Assembly: GCA_037349315.1 (NCBI GenBank)
Contig: JBAIAC010000068.1
Span: 21,233,001-21,297,000, forward strand
Direction: 5' to 3'
Source: Chelydra serpentina
Lineage: Eukaryota; Chordata; Testudines; Chelydridae
DNA length: 64,000 nt
The position numbers and the translations under genes were made by a program. Below, piece by piece: positions 42,751 to 53,992 of the stretch. Position 1 is the stretch's first letter. Each line of letters opens with the position of its first letter. Under the pieces are notes generated by a model, which was given only the letters and a program-made list of their open reading frames with translations, did not search any database and was not told the origin of the DNA.

Positions 42751-43189
42751 CAGGGGTGGCCAACTTGTGGCTCCAGAGCCATATGCGGCTCTTCAGAAGT
42801 TAATATGCGGCTCCTTGTACAGGCACCGACTCCAGGCGTGGAGCTACAGGTGCCAACTTTCCAATGTGCCGGGGGGATGCTCACTGCTCAACCCCTGGCT
42901 CTGCCACAGGCCCTGTCCCCACTCCACCCCTACCCGCCTACTCCCCTGAGCCTGCTGATCCCTCGCTCCTCCCCGTCCCTCCCAGAGCCTCCTGCATGCC
43001 ACGAAACAGCTGATCGGGAGGTGTGGGGAGGGATGGGAAGGTGCTGATCAGCAGGGCTGCCGGTGGGTGGGAGGCGCTGGGAGTGGAGGGGAGGAGCTGA
43101 TGGGGGGCTGCTGACGTATTACTGTGGCTCTTTGGCAATGTGCATTGGTAAATTCTGGCTCCTTCTCAGGCTCAAGTTGGCCACCCCTG
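42751..43189. mobile_element. hAT element, CAGGGGTGGCCAAC family
   Basis: The element is 439 bp. Ends CAGGGGTGGCCAACTTG and CAAGTTGGCCACCCCTG are perfect inverted repeats flanked by ACTTAGTA (42743-42750) and ACTTAGCG (43190-43197), six of eight matching with central TA. The interior contains 'aggcaccgactcc', which looks like the terminus of another hAT family, so a second element may be nested inside. Confidence 0.9.
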
Positions 43190-43224
43190 ACTTAGCGATT
43201 AATGAGTCTGCTACAGCCTTAGCT

Positions 43225-43345
43225 AAGAGCCAGGTGGCTTTTAGCTCATGCAATAGAGGCTCATGTATTTAGCTCCAGAGGTCCCAGGTTTGATCTCGCC
43301 TGACGTTGATGAGGGTCTGTCTGTGTTACACTTGGGCTATTAGAG
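43225..43345 (+). mobile_element. tRNA-derived SINE
   Basis: The A-box region 'ggcttttagctcatgcaata' and B-box 'cccaggtttgatctc' are spaced as in a tRNA gene, followed by a 'gagggtctgtctgtgttac' tail. Confidence 0.6.
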
Positions 43346-43599
43346 GTGTTCCATCTCTGGGAACTGGAAGTGGTACAGCTAGCCACAAGATACATTTTTA
43401 AAAACAGGCGAACTTGATTTATAGCTGGATATATAATACCAATGCGGAATAGGTTAAAGAAAGATGCATACGATTTTCCTGATGCTTATACTGCTGTAAA
43501 TCAGGAGTAACACAACTGAAGTCAAAAGATTGACACCAATGTAAAATTAGTGTAAGTAGACTAGATCTTTGAACTGTGACACTGGTGCACATCTGCAGT
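43346..43599. repeat. Palindromic repeat relics
   Basis: 'ctgctgtaaatcaggagtaa' with 'caatgtaaaattagtgtaag' (43480-43560) resembles the 'gatgtaaatca' palindrome family. Confidence 0.35.
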
Positions 43600-43795
43600 A
43601 CATTTGGGATTTTGAAAATTCAGAAAAAGGTGTGTATCCCCCAAACCCTTCAGTTAAATAAATTCAGAAAATGAAAAATGTCATTACATGTGGGAGTTTT
43701 TCCCCCTGTGGAAAAATTAGTTTTTAACAAAACATTTTCTGATAGAAAAAGTCTTTTTGATTGGAACCTTTTCAACCCGCTCTATTGTGTTATAA
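43600..43795. repeat. AT-rich MITE relic
   Basis: Ends 'gattggaaccttttcaaccc', 'gctctatt', like the right side of the 'gagctggtcag' MITE family. The left end is not clear. Confidence 0.4.
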
Positions 43796-44117
43796 TGTGC
43801 TGAGCTTGTCACAGGCTCTGCACTTACAGGCAACGTCTTGTGGGGTAGAAAGGAGGCATTTTAAATTATTGGATGCTAAGTAATTTTATTTTAAAAATTA
43901 TTTACAATATTTATTTTTGAGAAACAAGAAATGGCCAGCCAACTCTTACTCATTGTTTTGCAGGGTTGCGGCTCCTATTACTTAGTTTTACATGCCTTAT
44001 GGGACACCATGATTAAAACCAAACAAAATCACAGATATTAACCCTGGCTACTTTATTATCAAAGAAAGGAAAAGAAAATATTAAACAAAACAACACAGAT
44101 GATAAGCTGGTTAAATC
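43796..44117. other. No recognisable gene or repeat
   Basis: Nothing supported. Confidence 0.25.
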
Positions 44118-44125
44118 TGTTACAG

Positions 44126-44314
44126 CAGGGGTAATCAATCATTTTTTGTCAAGGTTCAAATTTCTTGGTGAAGGTATAGTCAAGGCCCAGACTCCAGAGA
44201 AGAAAATACATAAATAACAATAATGATAATAAGTAAATAAAAAGATTTCAGGGTCCGTTCAAAAGCATCTGGCAATCCGGATTTGGGCCCTGAACCGCCT
44301 ATTGATTACCCCTG
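44126..44314. mobile_element. Small hAT MITE, CAGGGGTAATCAAT family
   Basis: The element is 189 bp. Ends CAGGGGTAATCAATCA and CTATTGATTACCCCTG are flanked by a perfect 8-bp duplication TGTTACAG (44118-44125 and 44315-44322). Interior is AT-rich and non-coding. Confidence 0.92.
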
Positions 44315-44322
44315 TGTTACAG

Positions 44323-45595
44323 TCTCTTCAGCATATGTCTCTGTGGAGAACTTTTAACAGAGATTTTCTTGTATGGGGATTTTCCATAGGAAATCCTTCA
44401 AGAGGAGGCCAGTAAGCAATGAGATGCTTAAGTGCCAAGAACTTGGCAAGGGAGTGGTTTTGGTAAAGCATGATGTAGCTAAAATCATGTTAGCTGAGGC
44501 CCTGAACAGGAACTAACTTAATGCACTTTAGCTAAATCACCCCCCCTCCCTCGGCTCTTATTACTTCTCCAAACCCAGTTCACCAGCTGGAAGGCTGAGA
44601 AGATCCAGATTTCTTGGACAAACCTGATACATTTTGCTTGTGACTGCAGCACATTTTGCAATGGCAGCTTTCCATAGTATTATAATGCTGCTTCTTCCAT
44701 TCCCAGACAGAGCCAGACGCTGCAGAGACACAATTGAAAATTACATTGGAGGGGACAGAAAAGTGAGCCCAAAATTTTCAAACCTCCCCAAAGGTTTGGG
44801 GTAAAGATTTTAGGTCAGTTTCTCATTCTATCTGAACTGTATTCTCTCTCCCTATAGCTTGAATCTCTAATTAATACATGCAATCAGTTCTCAACACATA
44901 TAAACAGGAGATGTGAGAATAGAGCCTGCAGACTTAAGGGTAACTGAGTCAGAGTCTGATCCTGTAAACATCAGTGCACATGAGTAAACTTTAAAGTTAA
45001 TCAAACACATAAAGGTTTTCAGAATAAGGCCCTCGGTTTGAGCCTGCTCCCACTCCCACGGAAGTCATTAGTAAAACTCCCACTTACCACTGTGAGTGCA
45101 GGAGTGGGCTCTTATAGACATGAGCCTGAACGGCTACCTGAGATCGGAACAAGTGCTGATTTTTGCAGTAGGATCCAAACTTTCCAGCTCAGGCCTGGCT
45201 CTAATTTTCTAATTTAGATTATGAATAACTAATCTTATAAGAAGTCAATGGTACATAGGATGCTGCAGGAGTGTTTTCTTAAGCCTTATTTGTATCCAGA
45301 AGTGCAGATAAAATAAACCTCAATTAACCAGGTCTGGCTATAATCCCTCCCAGTGGGCACTTGACCTACTTAAAATGAGGTAACTGTTAACTTTTTAATT
45401 TAGTTAAAGAACAGTAATAATTCTTTCTGTATAATAAAATGAAGCAAGGAGGAATGATTGCTCCTGTGTGTTTGCCACCTGTAACCTTCCAGGAGCCCCT
45501 AGGACATTCAACGTACCACCTCATTTCATATTTCAGTGTCAATCACTAGAGTCAGATGTTCTATGTAATCTGTGGGCTTTGGAATCTGACATCCA
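44323..45595. other. No gene; weak palindromic repeat
   Basis: A palindromic-repeat relic 'ctgctcccactcccacggaa' to 'gtgcaggagtgggctc' lies at 45037-45112. The rest is not recognised. Confidence 0.3.
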
Positions 45596-45990
45596 ACTTT
45601 TTAAATTGGAGGGGTTTCACAGCACAGTTGCCAATTTTCATGCAGTAAATAGGCAGCCCGACTTTCACAATAAGCCAAAAATCAAGCTGGTCCCATTTCA
45701 AAACAAGGATTGGCTTATTTTGGCCTTAAGAACCCCAGCACTCTCTGGGACTAGATCCCCCGGCGTGCAGTCTGGGACTGTGGTGGGCCCGCTGTGCACC
45801 CCTGACTCTCCCCTCCTTTCGTTGCTTGCCCCCCCCCTTGCCCCTGCTTGCCAGGAGCCGATCAAAAAAAGAAGCAACAAGCCAACCAAGCAACAAGCTA
45901 CAAGCCAAAAACTAGCCAAAAAACAACTCACGAGCCAATTAAGCCAAAAACAAGCCTAATTTCTGCATTTTTTTCACGGATTTAGCATGT
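45596..45990. repeat. Unidentified repeat with AAGCC-rich end
   Basis: 'cagttgccaattttcatgca' to 'ggattggcttattttggcct' feels like the 3' part of a transposon, followed by a degenerate array of 'aagccaa', 'caagcaacaag' (about 45880-45955). The 163-residue frame over it is low-complexity at its end (K/Q/S-rich) and has no domain. Confidence 0.4.
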
Positions 45991-46081
45991 CTTTTTCGAA
46001 GGTGCTGACTTTTGTTTTTGCTGGTGGGTGTTCCATCCCTGCTCCCACTCGGCCTCCTACCGCCCTTGCCTGCTCACTCAC

Positions 46082-47035
46082 CAGGGCCAGCTCCAGGCAC
46101 CAGCAAAACAAGCTGGTGCTTGGGGTGGCACATTTCTAGGGGCGGCATTCTGGCACCGGCCATGGCGCCCCTAGAAATGTGCCCGGGCCGGCCGCCCCAA
46201 CTCACCTCCGCTCTGCGCCGCCGGCTCAGCTTCTCCCTGAGCGGGGGTGCGCGAAACCCTCTCCCTCCCAGGCTTAAGAGCCGCCCTCCCCGCCGGCGCT
46301 CCAGCCTGGGGAGAGCGGGGCAGCCTCGCTCCCCACTGGCCGGGGAGAGCGGGACCACGGGCATGCCCCGCTCGCTCCCCGCTGGCTGGGGAGAGTGGGG
46401 CCGCCGGCATGCCCCGCTCGCTCCCGCCGGTGCTCCGGCCGGGGAGAGCGGGGCATCCGGCATGCCGCGCTCACTCCCCACTGGCCGGGGAGAGTGGGGC
46501 TGCGGGCATGCCGCCCTCCTCACCGGCGCTCTGGCCTGGGGAGAGCGGGGCTGCCTCACTCCCCGCTGGCCGGGGAGAGCGGGGCCGCCGGTATGCCCCA
46601 CTCGATCCCCGCCGGCCGGGGAGAGTGGGGCCGCCGGCATGCCCCGCTCGCTCCCCACCGGCACTCCGGCCGGGGAGAGCGGGGCCCCAGGCATGCCACT
46701 CTCCTCGCCAGTGCTCTGGCCTGGGGAGAGCGGGGCAGCCTCGCTCCCCGCTGGCTGGGGAGAGCAGGGCCACGGGCATGCCGCGCTCGCTCCCCGCCGG
46801 CGCTCCGGCCGGGGAGAGCGGGGCATGCGGCATGCTGCGCTCACTCCCCGCTGGCCGGGGAGAACAGGGCCGCGGGCGGGCATGCCCTGCTGGCTACCTG
46901 CCAGCGGGGGAGCGGGGCCGCGGGCGGTGGGGGGAGGGTTGTTTCGGCGGGTGTTGTTTTTTTTGTTTCGGGGGCAGCGTTTGGGGTGGTGGTGTTTTTT
47001 TGCTTGGGGCGGCAAAAACATTAGAGCCGCCCCTG
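46082..47035. mobile_element. GC-rich hAT element, CAGGGCC family, 954 bp
   Basis: Ends CAGGGCCAGCTCCAGG and TTAGAGCCGCCCCTG are flanked by a perfect 8-bp duplication TCACTCAC (46074-46081 and 47036-47043). Subterminal 'gcttggggtggca' and 'gcttggggcggca' blocks occur near the left and right ends. The interior is a GC-rich array. Frames of 425, 321 and 315 residues cross it on both strands in several phases; they encode only repeated G/E/S/P/R-rich peptides and are not genes. Confidence 0.93.
46280..46920. repeat. GC-rich minisatellite inside the hAT
   Basis: Many imperfect units of 'ccggggagagcggggc', 'cgccggcatgccccgctcgc', 'tccccgctgg', roughly 45-75 bp each, with variable 'gcgctccggcc' inserts. 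CpG-dense. Confidence 0.85.
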
Positions 47036-47425
47036 TCACTCACTCCTCTCCACCCTCGAGGCACCCCCTGCCCACTTGCTCCTCTCCTCCCCCGAGATCC
47101 CTCCCCGAAGCGCCTCCCACCCGCTCCTCTCTGCCCCCTCCACCAAGGTTCTCCCCGCCCACTGCTCGCTTCTTTCTGCCCCCTCCTGCCTTAAGGGTGA
47201 GTGATGGGAGGAGGGGGCAAAGAGGAGTGAACGGTGGGAGCCTCAGGGGAAGAGGCAGAGTGAGAGCAGGAAGAGGGGCAGCACCATGAGGAAAGAGGCC
47301 AAGCGGGGGGTGGGGCCTCGAGGTGGAGCATGGGCGGGGCCACGGTCTGTGGGTGCTAAGCACCCCCTATTTTTTTCCTGTGGGTGATTGACACCCAGCG
47401 CACCCATGGAGTCGGCGCCGATGAA

Positions 47426-48595
47426 TGGTTTATCTATGCTGAACATTTCCTTTGCTTTTGTGCACTTTGATGGAAGTGAATATATCAAACATGTACTGTG
47501 GAGCCGACCACGCTGCCACAACGTGATGCATTGCAGCCTGCTGCATCCTACCCAGGTCGCTTTCCCCACTTCCCATCCAAAGGTCTATTTCAGTTCATTA
47601 AATGTTCTTTGTAAAGCACAAGTTTCCTTGGCCACCACCAAAGAACTGCTTCTCTCATCACTTGTACACTGTAAATCAAGAGTAACAACATTGTGGTCAA
47701 TGGATAAACAGTGGCGTAGAGCATAAGAGGAGAATTGTCCCTTAAATCCTCACACAAAGATAAAGTAAAGCAACACTGTTGCTAGTCTATTACATGAGTA
47801 TGTGCTTAGAAAAGCTTTCTAAAATCTAACGTGCTTTGGAAATAATTTGAAACAACATTGTCTGCGTGGTTGCTAGAACGTTGCTTTGTTTATGATCAAG
47901 CTATCTAGCCCTGATCTTTTATTGTAGTTAAAGTGGGCCAAATTTTCTTTTCTACCATGCAACCCCAGTCAATGTAACTGAAAGGAGAGTTTGGCCTGAT
48001 TAAACTATTCCCTAATACCAACTGTTTTTCATAATTTTATTAATTCCATCATTGCTGCACTGCCAACAAACCTATTTAAATAGTTCTGTAAACATCCTCC
48101 ACTTTAAAAATAAAAGAATTGTTTCCCAAATTTCACTTTTAAAACCACATAACTGATAGTGTTCCATTTGCAGTGCCTATCTGTTGCCTCGCAGCAGAAT
48201 TTCAATGTGAATAATAAAGCCCAGAGGGATTTAATTTTAACATCATCCACATCAATTTGAAGTTTATTTGCCTGGAGGTCTATGACAGATATAGCTATTT
48301 TTCACTGGGTACTGAAGTTTTACGAGTGAATTCTGGGGGTAAAAATAGCTATTTTAAGTGCCATTTATGTGTTACTGGGACTGTTTTTACGAGGGGGAGG
48401 AATTATGATTCTTGGTAATTGCAAGAGTTTACTTTTAAAACACAGCTGTCAGTGTTAACTCGGGCAGCTTTGAATTTTAGAGTTATACTATGGTAGCTGT
48501 TCTGTGATTCTTCTGTGCTGTTGTCCTGGATACTGAAGTTATTTATCAGACAACGATAATACTGAGGATGTTATTTAAACAGATAGAAAAGGTTC
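47426..48595. other. No gene; AT-rich, few repeats
   Basis: Apart from a short weak palindrome near 47935-48000, I recognise no repeat. A possible site of conserved non-coding sequence, not testable here. Confidence 0.25.
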
Positions 48596-49330
48596 CGTTC
48601 TGATCTCATTCCAGCATAAATCAGGAGCAACTTCTCTTTAAGTCAAAGGAGTTGCACCCTGTGTAGAGGGGGTGTGAGAGTAGGTTCAAACCCAGTGTGA
48701 CTTTTCTTAATGCATGGTGCTAAAGTGTGGGAGCGTTCTTAATATATGTTTGGGATCACCATTCATCTAGGCACAGTGACTCATGGCTCCATTAAATGTG
48801 TTTTCTTCCCTCCCCCGCCCTGATTTATTTCTATTTGCTTATTTCTTTAATAAAGACAAACAGACCATTTCAATGGAAATTGCCTCATGAATAAGAGGAG
48901 AAATATCCTCAGCAGACATATTCAGGGCAGAGCTAGGGACAATTTTTTGTCTGACTCACACTGTATAACTCTCACAGGGCATGAAGGAGTTCAGAATCTG
49001 GCCCTGAGTGAAGATTATTTCATTTTGTAGCCCACATGATCCAATTTCTGCTCTTGTTTGCATTTGTCTGCATGGGTATAACAAGCTAGAAACTGCTCCC
49101 ACCTGCTAGTATGTCAGGTAGATTTAAATTAAAGCTCGCCTTCAATAATGGCCCAGTCAAAGAATGGACAAAATGCTGTGCACAGTCTACTGTGATGTCC
49201 ATAGCAGATAGGCACAAAGACTATTCTGTCCTCCAAAGGTGAGCATATTTCCCACCTCACTCTGTACCGCACAGAGAGAGAAATGAAGGAGGGAGGGCTT
49301 GAGGTAGGAGACGAGTGGGGATGGCATGGA
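48596..49330. other. No gene; palindromic repeat at the start
   Basis: 'agcataaatcaggagcaact' (48615-48634) belongs to the 'taaatca' palindrome family. Otherwise nothing recognised. Confidence 0.3.
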
Positions 49331-49363
49331 TTCATAGACTCTGTGTCCAGAAGGGACCACTAT

Positions 49364-49546
49364 CATAGATATCATAGAATATCAGGGTTGGAAGGGACCT
49401 TAGTAGGTCATCTAGTCCAACCCCCTGCTCAAAGCAGGACCAATCCCCAATTTTTGCCCCATATCCCCAAATGGCCCCCTCAAGAATTGAACTCACAACC
49501 CTGGGTTTAGCAGGCCAATGCTCAAACCACTGAGCTATCCCTTGCC
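49364..49546 (-). mobile_element. tRNA-derived SINE with CR1 tail
   Basis: Read on the minus strand: head GGGATAGCTCAGTGGTTTGA (A-box), then GGGTTGTGAGTTCAATTC (B-box), a G-rich body, and an end matching the CR1 3' terminus ('ggactagatgacct', 'ggtcccttccaaccc', then ATTCTATGA repeats). It is flanked by CCACTAT (49357-49363 and 49547-49553). The shared tail means CR1 machinery mobilised it. About 183 bp, near full length. Internal pol III boxes would be its promoter. Confidence 0.92.
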
Positions 49547-49565
49547 CCACTATGATCATCTAGTC

Positions 49566-50427
49566 CAGGATTTCTCAACCCAGGGGTCAGGACCCACAAT
49601 TGGGTCACCAGAATGTTTCAAAGGATTGCGGGGCAGTTCTTGTAGCTCCTGTCCCATGGGGCTGGCTGGGCTTGCCTCCCTGTTCCAGGCACTGCTGCCT
49701 CTGGGGTCCCAGCGCCACTCAGGTTTGGCCCAGCCGTCATGATGATGGGAATCCAGGGAGGCCAATTTTGAGTGAGTGGCACTGCAACCCCATGAGCCAG
49801 GTCACAACTCCACTCTCACAAATTTGGTCCAGTCAGGGGGGCGGGGCCAAACCTGAGCGACGCTGCAACTCCAGAGGTTGCAACCCCTGAAGCAGACAGC
49901 CAAGCCCAGCCAGCCCCACAGCACAGGAGCTGTAGGAGTCACCACGGTGTGGTGAGTGTTGGCCGTGCAAGTGGGGCAGCCACCCAGGGTGCAAAGCCAC
50001 AAGGGCAGAAAAATGGGGGGTGAAGGGTCAGGCCAGCCCTACACAGCAGGACTCGGAGAGGGAGGGCTACTTCTGCCGCCAACTCATCTCAGCAGACCAC
50101 CCAGCCTGTCTGGGTTGGAGGGTGCAACCAAAAAATATGGGGTGGACACATGACCCTGCACCCCCCATCCCTATGCATCCCCTTGGGGCAGAAAAATGAC
50201 AGGGGAAATGGTGGTGGTGGGGACGCAAACATGCTTGCTTGCCCCAGGTGCTAAAATGCCTAGTTACGGCTCTAAGTGCCGGCAGGACCCAATCCCTCGC
50301 GGGAGGAGGGGGGCAGGATATTGCTGAAACCACCCCAGGGCCTCCACCCCAGACAATTTACTGGGTCACGACAGGCTATAAATACATACAAATGAGTCTT
50401 GAGCCCAAAAAATGTTGAGAACCACGA
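49566..50427. mobile_element. hAT element, 862 bp, CAGTGGTTCTCAA family
   Basis: Ends CAGGATTTCTCAACCC and TGTTGAGAACCACGA (both slightly damaged) are flanked by a perfect 8-bp duplication ATCTAGTC (49558-49565 and 50428-50435), central TA. 'gggtcaggacccacaattgg' at the left pairs with 'ctgggtcacgacaggc' at the right. The frames inside have no transposase motif. Confidence 0.9.
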
Positions 50428-51985
50428 ATCTAGTCTGACCCCCTGCATATGCAGGTTGTTGAATGTTTCCCAAAAGCTGAATTAAAGTGTGCCTTTAGGA
50501 ATATATCTAATCTCATTTTAAAGACTCGGAGCAATGGTAAGTCCACCACCACCCCTGCTAAGTTGTTCTAATGTTTAATTATCCTCACTGCTAGCAAATT
50601 GCATCTTATTTCAAGGTTGAATGTGTCTAACGTCAACTTCCAGCCATTGGATCTTGTTTTGCCTTTGTCTTTAAAATTGAAAAGCTCCCCACTGTCAGGT
50701 ATCTTTTCTGTGTGTAAGGACCTCTACACAATGATCAAGTCACCACTCAACTTCTCTTCGAGAAGCTGAATAGATCGAACTCCTGAAGCCTCACATCGTA
50801 GGGCTTGTTTGCCACCTCTGTGACCATTTTCCTGGCCCTCCTTTGAACTCTCTCCAGGGTTACCACATCCTGACTGAACTGTGGTCACCAGGACTGGATA
50901 CGGTATTCCAGCAGTAGTCTTACCAATGCCATGTACAACAAAATCACTTCCCTGCTTCTACTTGATATTCCCCTTTTTACACATCCAAGATCACGTTAGC
51001 CTTTTTTGCCACAGCATGGTGCTGAGAGCGCATGTTGAGGCAGTTATCTGCAATAACTTCCAACTCCTTCTGTGAGACACTGCTTTCCAAGACAGTCCTC
51101 CCTCCTTCAGGTATAACCTACCCTCTTTGTTGCTAGAAGTATCATCCTGCATTTGGCTGTATTAAAACACATTTTGTTGGACTGTGACCATTTAATCAGG
51201 CAATTCAAATCATTCTGTAACAATAACCTATCCACTCCATTATTTACTAACCCACCCATCTGTGTCGTCTTTAAACTTTACAGCAAAGATTTTTATATTA
51301 TCATCTAGATCAGTGATAAAAAATATTGACTATTGTTGGACCAATACCTAATCCCCTAGTAACAGCCCTGCTCATTGACATCTTTCAATTAATAACTACA
51401 TTTTGAGATCTGTCAATAAGACAGTTTTTAATCCATCTAATGCCTACCTTGTTCATTCCATATAATGCAAGTTTTTTAATCAAAATATCACGTGGTATTA
51501 ATTCAAATGCTTTGTAGGAATCCAAGTATACTATAAAAAACAGTTGCCTCCATCAACTAGACCTGTGCTCTTGTCAAAAAAAAGGGAACAGTTCGTTTGA
51601 CAAGATCTGCTTTCTATGAAACGATGTTGACTGGCATTAATTAATTATTTTAGCCTATAAATCTTTGTAGATAGTCCTGAATTAGCCATTCCATTATTTT
51701 ATTGGGATCGATGTCAGGCTAGCTAGTCTATAGCTACCAGGGTTATTTACTTTACACTTTTTAATATTAGAATTATGTTAGCAGTCCTCCAATCCTTTGG
51801 AATTTCCCCAGTTTTTCAAGATTTGTTTTTTAAATTAACATTAATGTGTCAGAGAGCTCCTCAGCTATTCCTTTAGGACTTTGGGGTATAAATTATTGGG
51901 AATCGGCTGCCAGCCCCCAGAGGGAGCTGAAATTTGTTATTTCCACCAAAAGGAATCATTCTGGTGGAATCACTTTAAGGAAATC

Positions 51986-52489
51986 ACAATTTGTGCGTAA
52001 AGACCACTGCTCTAGAATCTGAACTTGTTCTCTACTTCCAGTGCACTATTGATATCAGTGTGTTAAGAGATGTACTGTACAATCATAGGACTCACCCCAC
52101 CAGACCAGTTCAATGATCTGTTTAGATCAAACCCCCATTTCCTAGGTTGAAGGTTTAGTGGAAGGCATTAACTCCAACAATATCCCTAATTGTGCCATAC
52201 TGTACTGGTGGGAGAGATTTCTTTCTGAACCTAGGTAGCAGGATAATTTCTACCCTTTGCTCAGGAGCAGTTGCTGTTAGAAGTTACAAAATAGCATTTC
52301 AGCTGAAGATCTGCCATTAGTTATATTAACAGGAATTGAAATGCCATTAAAAAGGTTTTTCCATCCATTCCATAATTTGCAGATTCATCAATGCTTAGGT
52401 ACCATCTTGCGCAAATACTTAAAATGGATGGATTACTTCTAAATCAATCGGAGGAATTTCTATAACATAATATATTTTATGTCAATGGA
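51986..52489. other. No recognisable gene or repeat
   Basis: Nothing supported. Confidence 0.25.
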
Positions 52490-52724
52490 AAATTAGGGTT
52501 TCAATTAAATACATATTTTCTGCAGAAAGTGGCTGCTTTCCTTAAAAATTACAAATTTTCACCGGGAAACTGAAATTTGTTGGCTAATTTTTTTTCAGGG
52601 TTTTGGCTAGTTGATGAAAGGTCAAAACTTTTCTGCTTAGAATTTTGACAAATAAGGGGGGGGGGGTGCAAGGGTAGGAGAGAATGTTGACCAGTTCTTA
52701 TAATCAGTGGATGGATAATTAAAG
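52490..52724. repeat. AT-rich MITE relic with poly-G
   Basis: 'ttctgcttagaattttgaca' and 'gagaatgttgaccagttctt' fit the 'gagctggtcag' family. A run of nine or ten G lies near 52658. Confidence 0.35.
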
Positions 52725-52915
52725 TAAATGGAGCTGATATTATGAATTAATATGGTCCAGTATATTTATATAAGTTAGAGACCTATATCTGTCTTCATTA
52801 TATTTGCTGTGGGACAAAAAATGCTCAACTGGCATACACCAGTGTAGCAGCTTGACTTCAATGGAGCCAGGACAATTTACAACTGGTAAAGATCTAGCTT
52901 TCAATCTTAAAGCAA
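52725..52915. repeat. Palindromic MITE relic
   Basis: 'ggcatacaccagtgtagcag', 'cttgacttcaatggagccag' and 'acaatttacaactggtaaag' are in the arrangement of the amniote 'taaatca' palindromes. Confidence 0.45.
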
Positions 52916-53924
52916 ATAATACCCTCATATTAAAGCAAATATTACCCAATAATACCCTCTTATTTATTTTCCCTCTTTAGCCTGTCTGCCACAACAACAA
53001 ATACATTTAATTGTAGCGCTAACAGAAATTAAAGAAAGCTTGGGGTGGTTTTTTTGCAAAGAAGTAGACTTGCAGCATTATAAAGAACAAACATTAAGAT
53101 ACACAATAAGGCAGTATTAAAATTTCACAGGACCAGATCTTACAAAGGTAAAATAAGCATGAGGGACGAGCCAACACTAGCCTGATCTAGCTTTTTCCTG
53201 GACTGGTTGGTTCCTAGGATGGCTCATGAGATGATCACCAATGAAATCATTATCAATTTGCAACCCTTCTGGTATACACTGGTTGCATAATGTCCTCCAT
53301 GTTTTATGTCACTGTTGATGCAAGAGTCCAATAGTGTTTTCCCTATCAGCAAACAGTGTACTTTCAGATATATGCATTTCGGACTATAACAAATGCTCTA
53401 TGCCTTTAAGATCCTATTAACTTCTCACCAGCTACAGAACTTCCAATTATAATAAAAAATATACAATATAGACAGGAAGTATCCTGTAGGCTGTAATTTA
53501 TAGTACATGGATAACATGAATGAATAGATGGCTCAGGGGGTGTTCACCTAGGCAGTGCAGAGACCAGCATTAGCCAATTTAGGAATAGCTCAAGAACCAG
53601 GCAGAAAGTGGAGAAGGTGGTGGGAGATCAGCCAAGTTGGTTGCAAGCACTGCATGAAGATCACTATAAGACAGAAAATGGCCCTGCCCTAAAATTGTCT
53701 CCCCTGTAGTAAATTCATTTGGGAGAGGGGAGGAAGGGGAACCTCACCAGTGAACTAACGTGGAAAGAATCTGGCAAACAACCCGAATTCATCTGTTTTT
53801 TGTGCAAATGAAAAGCCCGATTGTGTTGATTCCATTATGTGTATGAAACTGTCCGTCATGTTCTCACACATACTTATGCAGAGAAAAGGACTCACAAACA
53901 GGAATTCTTTCTGGGAAGCTCTCT
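52916..53924. other. No recognisable gene or repeat
   Basis: A local 'aataccctc' direct repeat at 52918-52962, otherwise nothing. Confidence 0.3.
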
Positions 53925-53992
53925 GGAATGTTATGCAGGAGGTCAGACGCGATGATCACAGTGGTCCCTTGTGACCTTGGAATCTATGAAAT
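53925..53992 (+). mobile_element. CR1 LINE 3' end fragment
   Basis: 'atgcaggaggtcagacgcga', 'tgatcacagtggtccctt', 'gtgaccttggaatctatgaa': the CR1 3' terminus. Confidence 0.8.

Larger units (their letters stand above)
45998..47425. mobile_element. Outer hAT-like element ('gcaccgactcc') containing another hAT
   Basis: The left end 'ggtgctgacttttgtttttg' and the right end 'gcacccatggagtcggcgcc' are a degraded inverted pair. The body is C-rich pyrimidine sequence ('ctcctctccaccctcgaggc'). It is interrupted exactly at TCACTCAC by the element at 46082-47035. The outer duplication is not resolved. Confidence 0.5.
49331..51985 (-). pseudogene. CR1 LINE relic, split by a SINE and a hAT
   Basis: The 3' end on the minus strand starts at 49331 ('ttcatagactctgtgtccag'). 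It is interrupted at CCACTAT by a SINE (49364-49546) and at ATCTAGTC by a hAT (49566-50427), then continues from about 50436 to 51985. The latter part antisense-encodes C-terminal and RT segments ('tctctccagggttaccacat', 'gcattaattaattattttag'). It is much older than the 22675 copy: gaps and stops are everywhere. Confidence 0.88.

Noticed and set aside
43225..43345. Functional tRNA gene
   Set aside because: Only box-like segments remain; stems do not close and the tail is repeat sequence.
45468..45959. 163-residue frame ending in K/Q-rich sequence
   Set aside because: The end is a translation of a degenerate AAGCC-type array and the start is repeat-like sequence; no domain recognised.
46012..47289. 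425-residue open frame on the plus strand, with 321 and 315 residues in other phases
   Set aside because: It crosses the borders of a hAT insertion, consists of translated GC-rich minisatellite units, and is open in several frames on both strands. No domain, start context or splice signals.
49364..49546. Functional tRNA gene on the minus strand
   Set aside because: A- and B-box are present, but the acceptor stem does not pair and the body continues into a CR1-type tail, so it is a SINE.
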